A stretch of DNA of 6,614 nt from the NCBI GenBank assembly GCA_018815265.1, contig JAHIYG010000257.1, forward strand, positions 1 to 6,614, in the 5' to 3' direction. Numbering within the stretch: position 1 is the first letter of the stretch; each line of letters opens with the position of its first letter. Position numbers and translations under genes: made by a program. The notes beneath the pieces were generated by a model. The model was not told the origin of the DNA, searched no databases, and worked only from the letters and a program-made list of their open reading frames with translations. Of the stretch, positions 1-4,917 are shown in pieces. This stretch comes from Candidatus Altarchaeota archaeon. Its GTDB lineage: Archaea; Altiarchaeota; Altiarchaeia; IMC4; SCGC-AAA252-I15.

Positions 1-569
1 CAAAAGGCGAGACAATCGCAAACGTAGGAATAGGAATTGTTGGAACAATGTCCGAGGAAGGGAAGAGAGCCAAGGATTATTTGGATAAGTTCATTAAAAG
101 CAAGCCTGAATTCTTTGCAAACGCCTCGATGATTGAAGTAAACAGCGGAGGCATACCTGTGTCTGTTTCGTCCAAGACATTTGTCGGCGATGGCATAGTA
201 GTTGTTGGTGACGCCGCACAACAAGTCAACCCAATACACGGCGGAGGCATAGGGCTTGCAATGAATGCCGCTAAAATAGCAGCAGACGTGATTGCCAATG
301 CCATTGATGAAGATAATGTATCAGCTAAGCGCCTTGTTGAGTATGAAAAAATCTGGCAGGATACAGATGGAAACAAGTTGAAACGCTTGATGAAACTTAG
401 GCACTTCATTGAGACAATGGATGATGAAAGCTTTGAAAAACTCGCAGATATGCTATCAGGCGACGACATATTGAAGCTTGTCGTGGATACAGATTTAAAG
501 CTTTTACTTAAGGTTTTTATCAGGAAAGCGCCGAGTATGTTGACTTTGGCTAAGAAATATCTGGAGTGA
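1..569 (+). CDS. Geranylgeranyl reductase family flavoprotein, C-terminal part (5' truncated)
   Basis: The open frame runs in from the left edge (first full codon at 3) and stops with TGA at 567-569, so the N-terminus and start are missing. The ATG at 48 is internal, because the upstream residues (KGETIANVGIGIVGT) continue the fold typical of this family. The segment GDAAQQVNPIHGGGIGLAM (from base 207) is the C-terminal FAD-contacting GD motif of geranylgeranyl reductases and related p-hydroxybenzoate hydroxylase-fold flavoproteins. It is followed by helical, charged sequence. In archaea these enzymes saturate the geranylgeranyl chains of membrane lipids, or related isoprenoids, with an FAD cofactor; a methanogen homologue has been reported to use reduced ferredoxin. 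The exact substrate cannot be read from this fragment. The hydrogenase cluster begins 3 bases after the stop, which suggests co-transcription. The family call is firm; the exact function is inferred. Confidence 0.85.
   Translation, partial: KGETIANVGIGIVGTMSEEGKRAKDYLDKFIKSKPEFFANASMIEVNSGGIPVSVSSKTFVGDGIVVVGDAAQQVNPIHGGGIGLAMNAAKIAADVIANAIDEDNVSAKRLVEYEKIWQDTDGNKLKRLMKLRHFIETMDDESFEKLADMLSGDDILKLVVDTDLKLLLKVFIRKAPSMLTLAKKYLE
563..569 (+). promoter_or_regulatory. Ribosome binding site for the TTG start of ehbA
   Basis: GGAGTGA lies inside the last codons and stop of the upstream reductase gene, 3 bases before a TTG at 573. It is a near match to the archaeal GGAGGTGA consensus. No ATG or GTG lies between it and the first membrane segment of the next protein, so it favours TTG as the start. 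Confidence 0.5.
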
Positions 570-572
570 GTA

Positions 573-944
573 TTGTCTTCTGCAGGTTTCGATTGGAAAC
601 CATTTATATTTTCAGTCGCTATATATCTTCCGATGGGTTTGCTCAGTCCTATATACCTGGTTTTATACCTTCTAAACCTCGTATACAACATAATCAAATC
701 ATCCTTTGAAACTGCATTATTGTGTGTTTTAGGCAGGATTGACCCGCAGGTCGTTGAAGTAGATACTGTATTGAAAAAAAATATTTCACATTACGTGCTT
801 GCCAATTCCATAACATTGACTCCTGGAACACTTACTGTGGATATAGACCATGAAAAGCAGAAACTATATGTTGCAGTATTGACTCCGAGGGATGTTAAAT
901 CCATAATACCCTTTGAGGGATACATACGGGGGGTTTTCGAATGA
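573..944 (+). CDS. ehbA: Energy-converting hydrogenase B subunit A, MnhE/MrpE-like membrane protein
   Basis: This 123-residue protein has two hydrophobic stretches near the N-terminus (about residues 10-30 and 27-45), then a soluble domain with the diagnostic MnhE motif around residues 78-90 (NSITLTPGTLTVDID). That motif is shared by MrpE of Na+/H+ antiporters and MbhA of the Pyrococcus membrane-bound hydrogenase. The role is structural, in the ion-translocating membrane arm. The start is a TTG preceded by GGAGTGA, 3 bases after the reductase stop; the first in-frame ATG (residue 21) would remove part of the first membrane helix, so TTG is preferred. The stop overlaps the next gene as ATGA. 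The family is clear. The subunit letter follows from being the first of an E-F-G-D-C-D' order like that of ehb operons. Confidence 0.82.
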   Translation: MSSAGFDWKPFIFSVAIYLPMGLLSPIYLVLYLLNLVYNIIKSSFETALLCVLGRIDPQVVEVDTVLKKNISHYVLANSITLTPGTLTVDIDHEKQKLYVAVLTPRDVKSIIPFEGYIRGVFE

Positions 945-1192
945 TTGATGTGCTGTTGGCTGTATTGGCGCTGGCAGTAGCCACGGGAATAGTCCTAGTC
1001 TTGAGGGGGGGGCCTGAAAACAGTTTAATCGGCTTAAACGTCGCCACAATAGCTGCAGTCACAGTGCTTATGGCATTTGACAGGTACTATGGCCTTGCTT
1101 TCGCGAAAGACATAGGGTTCTATCTCATATTTCCAGGTGTATTTGGAGTTATGATTTTCAGCAGGTTCATTCTAGGGGTGAAAAATGGATGA
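941..1192 (+). CDS. ehbB: Energy-converting hydrogenase B subunit B, MnhF/MrpF-like membrane protein
   Basis: This 83-residue protein has three predicted membrane helices (about 3-21, 30-46, 57-79), the size and shape of MnhF/MrpF and MbhB. The GLNVATIAAVTVLMAF segment and the later GFYLIFPGVFGVMIFSRFI helix resemble the second and third helices of that family. In Mrp and Mbh complexes this subunit packs with the E and G subunits at one end of the membrane arm, in the region linked to Na+ transport. Its ATG overlaps the ehbA stop (ATGA at 941-944). The ribosome site is a weak G-rich run at 928-933, so translation probably depends on coupling to ehbA. A run of eight G at 1005-1012 lies in frame (encoding Arg-Gly-Gly) and could be a slippage or sequencing-error point, but the frame is intact here. 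Confidence 0.8.
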   Translation: MIDVLLAVLALAVATGIVLVLRGGPENSLIGLNVATIAAVTVLMAFDRYYGLAFAKDIGFYLIFPGVFGVMIFSRFILGVKNG

Positions 1193-1586
1193 TATTTTGA
1201 TTTTTCTGGAAAACTACCCCGAGTTAGAGTCGATAAGTATTTTTCTGGGGCAAAATCCGACATTCATACAAGACATTGTTTTTTCTATTTCCGCATTTGC
1301 GATAGTCATTGCATGCATTGGACTTCTGAGGTTTGGTGAGAGGAAAAACATAGTCTATGCAAGAATACACATAGCAGGCGTTATAGACACTGCATGCATT
1401 GCATCAATGCTGGTGCTTGGTTATCCGCTTGTTGCACTGGCATATTTTGTCCTAACACCTCTTGCAGCGCATTCAATCGCAAACGCCCACTATCTTGGGG
1501 AATCGAAAGGCGACAACGCTGGAGAGAGGGACCAGGAAGTTGAAAAACAAGATTACGACAGAGACTACGTGGGTGATGTTATATGA
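1185..1586 (+). CDS. ehbC: Energy-converting hydrogenase B subunit C, MnhG/MrpG-like membrane protein
   Basis: This 133-residue protein has the MnhG/PhaG signature. After a hydrophobic helix (28-48) comes GLLRFGERKNIVYARIHIAG (46-65), matching the family pattern GLxRF...VYARxHxA, then ADT-like DTA, a helix at 72-92 and TPLAAHSIANAHY (91-103). MrpG and MbhC are the counterparts in antiporters and Mbh. The first 27 residues are an extra, partly acidic leader, and the last 28 or so (from residue 106) form a very charged tail rich in Glu, Asp and Lys that probably lies in the cytoplasm. The start overlaps the end of ehbB by 8 bases, with GGGGTGA at 1175-1181 just upstream. The end overlaps ehbD by 4. 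It is a structural subunit of the ion-translocating module. Confidence 0.82.
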   Translation: MDDILIFLENYPELESISIFLGQNPTFIQDIVFSISAFAIVIACIGLLRFGERKNIVYARIHIAGVIDTACIASMLVLGYPLVALAYFVLTPLAAHSIANAHYLGESKGDNAGERDQEVEKQDYDRDYVGDVI

Positions 1587-1819
1587 TAGAGTACATTCTT
1601 ATGGGTTCTGCCGTGTTTATTGCAGTGGCGTCACTTTATCCCAAAGACCTTTTGAAGGCAGTGATTATCGGGACAGGCATAGAGGGATTAGCTTTGGCAG
1701 TTTTGTATCAGGAGCTTCTGGCCTCTGATGTCGCATTGACTCAGGCAATCGTGGCGTCTACTGTGATGCCTGCCCTTTTCGCGTTGGTTGTGTATAAGAC
1801 GCAGAGGTATGAGAAATGA
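1583..1819 (+). CDS. ehbD: Energy-converting hydrogenase B subunit D, MbhD/MrpA C-terminal (DUF4040-like) subunit
   Basis: This 78-residue protein has three membrane helices (about 2-18, 24-42, 50-71). The segment YQELLASDVALTQAIVAS (42-59) matches the conserved 'APDVALTEAxVG' element of DUF4040/MbhD, which corresponds to part of the C-terminal region of MrpA in antiporters. In Mbh and Mrp structures this region sits between the antiporter-like subunit and the F/G subunits and contributes to the ion path. The start ATG overlaps the ehbC stop (ATGA at 1583-1586). GGGTGAT at 1571-1577 is a good ribosome site with 5-base spacing, which supports this start over internal ones. Confidence 0.78.
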   Translation: MIEYILMGSAVFIAVASLYPKDLLKAVIIGTGIEGLALAVLYQELLASDVALTQAIVASTVMPALFALVVYKTQRYEK

Positions 1820-2175
1820 TGCAGGAAGCATCCCTATTGACTGCTGCAGCGTTGTTTTTAGTGGGAATATACGCTTTGGTCTTCAAAGACAACCTCATAA
1901 AAAAAGTCATCGGTTTGACATTCATAACTGATGCCGCAAACCTGACGCTGGTTTCGATGGGATACCGGCAGGGGGGAATTGTACCCATTATCCTCCCCGG
2001 CATGGATGCAACTGAATTCGCGCAGATAGCAGGTTATCCGCTGCCAATGGCCCTGGTTCTGACAAACATTGTCATAGGCGTTGCAACAACTGCGTTGATA
2101 CTTGGTTTGGTAATCAGGATTTACAATAGCAAAAAAACGACAAGCGCTAGGGAGGTTTGGACAGATGAACAGTGA
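1816..2175 (+). CDS. ehbE: Energy-converting hydrogenase B subunit E, MnhC/NuoK-like membrane protein
   Basis: This 119-residue protein has three membrane helices (about 5-23, 29-48, 77-104). The LPMALVLTNIVIGVATTALIL segment (76-96) is the hallmark of MnhC/MrpC (family form LPQALVLTAIVIG), related to NuoK of complex I. The motif KKVIGLTFITDAANL in helix two is also typical. In Mrp, Mbh and complex I relatives this subunit borders the antiporter-like subunit and helps form the central charged axis. It starts with two ATG codons in a row; the first overlaps the ehbD stop, and GAGGT at 1804-1808 fits it. It ends 11 bases inside ehbF. The tail after residue 104 is polar and cytoplasmic. Confidence 0.85.
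   Translation: MMQEASLLTAAALFLVGIYALVFKDNLIKKVIGLTFITDAANLTLVSMGYRQGGIVPIILPGMDATEFAQIAGYPLPMALVLTNIVIGVATTALILGLVIRIYNSKKTTSAREVWTDEQ
2150..2156 (+). promoter_or_regulatory. Ribosome binding site of ehbF
   Basis: GGGAGGT lies inside the 3' end of ehbE, 8 bases before the ATG at 2165. It is one of the stronger sites in the window and supports an overlapping start for the large membrane subunit. Confidence 0.6.
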
Positions 2176-3619
2176 ATTCATACCTTTAATAGTTGTCGTG
2201 CCTCTTGCTGCAGCAGTCTTGGCAAACCTGTTGCACGGGAAAAAAAGGCTCCTGAAATATTTCACACTACTTTTCGCACTTGCAATGCTCTCACTCCCGA
2301 TAATAACACCCTACGGCGAGCACATCTTTGGAGGACACATATCAGAAAGATACAACATAGGTTTGGCTACAGGGATAGAATACGTATTCACTCAACACCA
2401 GCAGATAATCATCTTCACATTGTTTCTTATCTTCCTCATGTCAGTCCTCACGTACACTTCAGCATATGAGCACCTCTCAGGCCCATATCTTGGTTTCATG
2501 ATACTGGGCATTTCCGCGACATCGGCGGTTGTGATGGCAGATGACTTCTTCAACCTCTACGTCTTCATGGAGATAGCGTTGCTTTCGCAAACTGCCCTAG
2601 CAATAGCGAATAAAAGCATCGATTCGATGAAGGCATCGCTCAAGTATCTGATGGTTGCAAACCTCGCAGGCAACTGCCTCCTGATTGGCATCGCACTGCT
2701 TCTCTCGCAGACAGGGTCAGTAAACCTCTCAGACATAAGAGAATATGTTGCAACAGCCGGGCCGGAACTTTACAGTAACCCGGTGTTTTTGTCTGCTGCA
2801 GCGCTTGTCTTGTTTTCATGGCTTTACGGATCTGGCCTTTTCCCGTTCCACAACATAAAAAGCGAACTTTATGCCTCAGCCAAACCACACGCCTCAGCCC
2901 TCATGCAGACACAGACCAAGTTCGTGTTGATAGCATTGGGTATAATAATCCTCAAACTATTCAATGGGTTGCCTGCAGTGCGCCCCCTCATGCTGTTCGG
3001 AGCATGTCTTGCCATGATATTCGGGGTCATAATGGCACTAAAGCAGGACAACTACCAGAGAATGCTATCATACCACGCCATAAGCCAGGCAGGATATGTG
3101 GCTGCAGGAATCGCACTTGGGACGCCTGCAGCGATAGTGGCTGGTATTTTTCACGCATTAAATCACGTACTGTACAAAAGCGCCCTGTTCCTTGGTTGCG
3201 AAGTGGTTCATGGCATGAACAAAACCTCCAACTTCAAAAGCTTGGGAGGCGCAATATATTCAATTCCATACATCGGAGTCCTTATGTTGGGTGCGAAATT
3301 CGCGATATCTGGTATTCCCCCATTCAATGGATTTCAAAGCAAACTCATGCTCATGACCTCGGCATTCGACGCCGGGTTCTGGGAGGTGACTGTAGTCATG
3401 ATACTGGTTTCCGTGCTTACATTCATATCTATGATGAAGGCGTTCCACCTGGCTTTCATGAGGCCGAAACAAAACATGGTCGAATACAAAAAACCACATA
3501 TTACATATACCATAGCTTTGGCTATACTTGTTGGCTTGTGCCTGCTCTTGGGCCTTTATCCAAGTCTTGCAACAGACTACATAACAGGCATAGCAGCAGA
3601 GATTGGGGTGGGGTGGTGA
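2165..3619 (+). CDS. ehbF: Energy-converting hydrogenase B subunit F, MrpD/NuoN-like ion-translocating subunit
   Basis: This 484-residue polytopic protein (about 14 helices) is the antiporter-like pump module shared by MrpD, MbhH and NuoL/M/N. Visible landmarks are FMEIALL with the TM5 glutamate (E136), the segment LFPFHN...HASALMQTQTK (225-252), YQRMLSYHAISQAGY (297-311), HALNHVLYKSALFL with K338, and ISGIPPFNGFQSKLML with the TM12 lysine K393. The start has a strong GGGAGGT site and overlaps ehbE by 11 bases. It is the only antiporter-like subunit in the window, as in Mbh and Ehb. One oddity: the lysine normally five residues before the LFP proline (TM7, 'KxxxxP') is glycine here (G222), although K232 and K240 lie close by. 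The family assignment is very firm; the letter F follows the operon order. Confidence 0.9.
   Translation: MNSEFIPLIVVVPLAAAVLANLLHGKKRLLKYFTLLFALAMLSLPIITPYGEHIFGGHISERYNIGLATGIEYVFTQHQQIIIFTLFLIFLMSVLTYTSAYEHLSGPYLGFMILGISATSAVVMADDFFNLYVFMEIALLSQTALAIANKSIDSMKASLKYLMVANLAGNCLLIGIALLLSQTGSVNLSDIREYVATAGPELYSNPVFLSAAALVLFSWLYGSGLFPFHNIKSELYASAKPHASALMQTQTKFVLIALGIIILKLFNGLPAVRPLMLFGACLAMIFGVIMALKQDNYQRMLSYHAISQAGYVAAGIALGTPAAIVAGIFHALNHVLYKSALFLGCEVVHGMNKTSNFKSLGGAIYSIPYIGVLMLGAKFAISGIPPFNGFQSKLMLMTSAFDAGFWEVTVVMILVSVLTFISMMKAFHLAFMRPKQNMVEYKKPHITYTIALAILVGLCLLLGLYPSLATDYITGIAAEIGVGW
3615..3619 (+). promoter_or_regulatory. Ribosome binding site deciding the start of the ehbG-like gene
   Basis: GGTGA at the very end of ehbF precedes ATG at 3624 by four bases. 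A TTG in the same frame at 3603 lies upstream of this site and would add seven Gly-rich residues without a membrane segment. The site therefore favours ATG 3624 (or the adjoining GTG 3621). Confidence 0.5.
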
Positions 3620-3623
3620 AGTG

Positions 3624-3923
3624 ATGTACCAGAAGCTTTTGAAATCTATGGGGGGTGAGAAGCCTGATTCAATACATGCTGCATCGTATGTTGGGATAGA
3701 GTTTATGTCAAAGATGGCATTGCTGCTCATGGTGTTTTACATCCTTAAGTTCATTTCAGCATATGCAGCCGCAGTCGCAGTCTTTGGACTGGCATTCCTG
3801 ACTAAAGACAAGGCATTGACGCCGTACGTCATCTCAGAAAACAGCGATTCATTTGAGACGCTCCTGCATTATCTGATAGTGACGATGAGTCTTTTGTTTT
3901 TGATAGTGGAGGTGTGGATGTGA
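3624..3923 (+). CDS. ehbG: Small membrane protein, likely energy-converting hydrogenase B subunit G
   Basis: This 99-residue protein starts at ATG 3624, chosen because GGTGA lies 4 bases upstream. It has a polar N-terminus (1-27), two close hydrophobic segments (about 30-46 and 47-60), a polar loop KDKALTPYVISENSDSFET, and a last helix (80-98) that runs to the stop. I recognise no catalytic motif. The call as EhbG rests on position: it directly follows the MrpD-like gene and precedes the MnhB-type gene, as in ehb operons. Its job is unknown, probably structural in the membrane arm. Its 3' end carries the ribosome site of the next gene and ends as ATGTGA, giving a 4-base overlap with a GTG start. 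The gene is real beyond doubt (coding hydrophobic pattern, tight packing); the subunit letter is less sure. Confidence 0.62.
   Translation: MYQKLLKSMGGEKPDSIHAASYVGIEFMSKMALLLMVFYILKFISAYAAAVAVFGLAFLTKDKALTPYVISENSDSFETLLHYLIVTMSLLFLIVEVWM
3908..3914 (+). promoter_or_regulatory. Strong ribosome binding site deciding the GTG start of the ehbH-like gene
   Basis: GGAGGTG within the end of the ehbG-like gene has 5-base spacing to GTG at 3920. The earlier in-frame GTG at 3914 overlaps the site itself, so it is unlikely to be the start. Confidence 0.65.
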
Positions 3924-4651
3924 AAAAGACGTGGGTGACATACTTCGCTTTCGCAGTTGTTGCTGTCTTCCTGGTTAAAACGTATTATAGCATGACAATA
4001 AACCCTGGAGTCAGTGAAATATACAATCTCTGGGGTGTGAAGATAGCGCCTAATATGATTACAGTCATACTTTTTGACTTCAGAGGGTATGACACACTAG
4101 GTGAGTGCGTAATACTTGTCGCTGGCGTTTTGGCACTGACGATGCTATATGGCAGGGGTTCTCTGACAGAAACCGCAGAAGACCATGTTGAACCATCTAT
4201 CAAAACCACTACACTTCTTGCCGCTTCATCCAAGCTGATACTTCCTCTTGTAGTCGCTTTAGGGGTTTATGTCACATTGGGCGGGCATATCACTCCAGGT
4301 GGTGGGTTTCAGGGGGGGTCAATAATTGCGGCTGGATTTTTCATGGTAGTGGTATTATATGGAGTCAAAGCCGTCGGTTTCACACATGAAAACCTAGTGA
4401 AGATGGAGTCATTTGGCATATTGATATATATTCTTTTAGGCTTGGTAGGGCTTTATTTTAGCGGATATTTCCTCTACAACACTGGGACAGATTTACATGG
4501 ACTCGTAGCAGAAGATATTGAGTTGGCATTCAACTACCCAGACGGCCTCTCCGCAGGAATAATACCCTACTTGAACATTGCAGTCTTAATTAAGGTCTCT
4601 GCAGGTTTGACCACTGCATTGCTTGTCATATTGGAGGGAGGCAAAAAATGA
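3920..4651 (+). CDS. ehbH: MbhE-like plus MnhB-domain membrane protein, likely energy-converting hydrogenase B subunit H (possibly H and I joined)
   Basis: This 243-residue protein starts at GTG 3920, set by GGAGGTG at 3908-3914. It has two parts. Residues about 1-80 hold a first helix (5-20) and the segment NMITVILFDFRGYDTLGE (46-63), matching the MbhE/MrpA extreme C-terminal element (VNVILVDFRGFDTLGE type), with a second helix after it. Residues about 97-240 form an MnhB/MrpB domain with the signature GGHITPGGGFQGG (121-133) and three further helices. In Mbh these are separate subunits (MbhE and MbhF); in antiporters the first is the end of MrpA. The role is ion translocation and assembly of the membrane arm. 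Ehb operons of model methanogens list separate H and I genes, so this may be a fusion, but I cannot align them here. It overlaps the next gene as ATGA. Confidence 0.72.
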   Translation: MKKTWVTYFAFAVVAVFLVKTYYSMTINPGVSEIYNLWGVKIAPNMITVILFDFRGYDTLGECVILVAGVLALTMLYGRGSLTETAEDHVEPSIKTTTLLAASSKLILPLVVALGVYVTLGGHITPGGGFQGGSIIAAGFFMVVVLYGVKAVGFTHENLVKMESFGILIYILLGLVGLYFSGYFLYNTGTDLHGLVAEDIELAFNYPDGLSAGIIPYLNIAVLIKVSAGLTTALLVILEGGKK

Positions 4652-4917
4652 ACATACCCTTAGACTTAACAAACATCCCTGCCGAATTTACAACACTAGA
4701 GTTTCAGATGCACTGCATAACATATGTTATAGCGTTTGTTTTGGGTGTAGTCTATGGTTCAAAAATAAAGGCTAATTCACAGGTTCTGGTATTGATTGGG
4801 GGACTGTTTATCGCGGCCGGATTAGGCAACTACCCCTACTATCCTGTTGAAGGACTTGCGACAACATATATTGCAGCCTTAGTAGGTGTGGCATTAGGGG
4901 GTGTTCTGAAAAGATGA
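4648..4917 (+). CDS. Small three-helix membrane protein, likely energy-converting hydrogenase B subunit J (or I)
   Basis: This 89-residue protein has a polar N-terminus (1-20), then three likely helices (about 21-38, 45-60, 68-86) and a basic C-terminal end (LKR). Helices two and three are rich in Gly and Ala (IGGLFIAAGLG, GVALGGVL), which suggests tight packing. I see no catalytic residues. GGAGGGAGG at 4633-4641 is a very good ribosome site at 6-base spacing, and the ATG overlaps the previous stop. It sits just before the iron-sulfur genes, where ehb operons carry ehbJ and where mbh carries the small linker subunit MbhI. It could therefore help dock the hydrogenase arm to the membrane arm. 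That role is inference from place only; the subunit letter is uncertain, so no symbol is given. Confidence 0.6.
   Translation: MNIPLDLTNIPAEFTTLEFQMHCITYVIAFVLGVVYGSKIKANSQVLVLIGGLFIAAGLGNYPYYPVEGLATTYIAALVGVALGGVLKR

Noticed and set aside
48..50. ATG as the start of a 173-residue protein
   Set aside because: The same frame is open to the left edge, and the upstream residues fit the family, so this is an internal Met of a truncated gene.
77..697. Long open frame on the minus strand opposite the reductase
   Set aside because: It lies antisense to a clear flavoprotein coding region, is rich in Ser and Pro with no family motif, and has no ribosome site. It is a shadow of the true frame.
774..781. 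Run of eight A in ehbA as a possible frameshift
   Set aside because: The frame continues straight into the MnhE signature motif and on to a coupled stop, so the gene is intact.
1309..1405. Two copies of a TGCATGCATTG string in ehbC, resembling a repeated palindromic site
   Set aside because: Both encode Ala-Cys-Ile in membrane helices and lie within coding sequence. Two short copies do not support an operator or repeat element.
1462..1728. Plus-strand frame bridging ehbC and ehbD in another phase
   Set aside because: Both genes beneath it match known families and are tightly coupled. This third phase has low-complexity Arg/Thr/Ser sequence and no motif.
1858..2265. Minus-strand frame opposite ehbE and the start of ehbF
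   Set aside because: It is antisense to well-conserved MnhC and MrpD sequence and shows no recognisable protein pattern.
3603..3605. TTG as an earlier start for the ehbG-like gene
   Set aside because: The GGTGA ribosome site lies downstream of it, and the added seven residues are Gly-rich translation of the ehbF end.
2818..3624. Plus-strand frame of 268 codons inside ehbF
   Set aside because: It is a polar, Cys/His/Trp-scattered translation in the wrong phase of a strongly conserved antiporter-like gene, so not a real protein.
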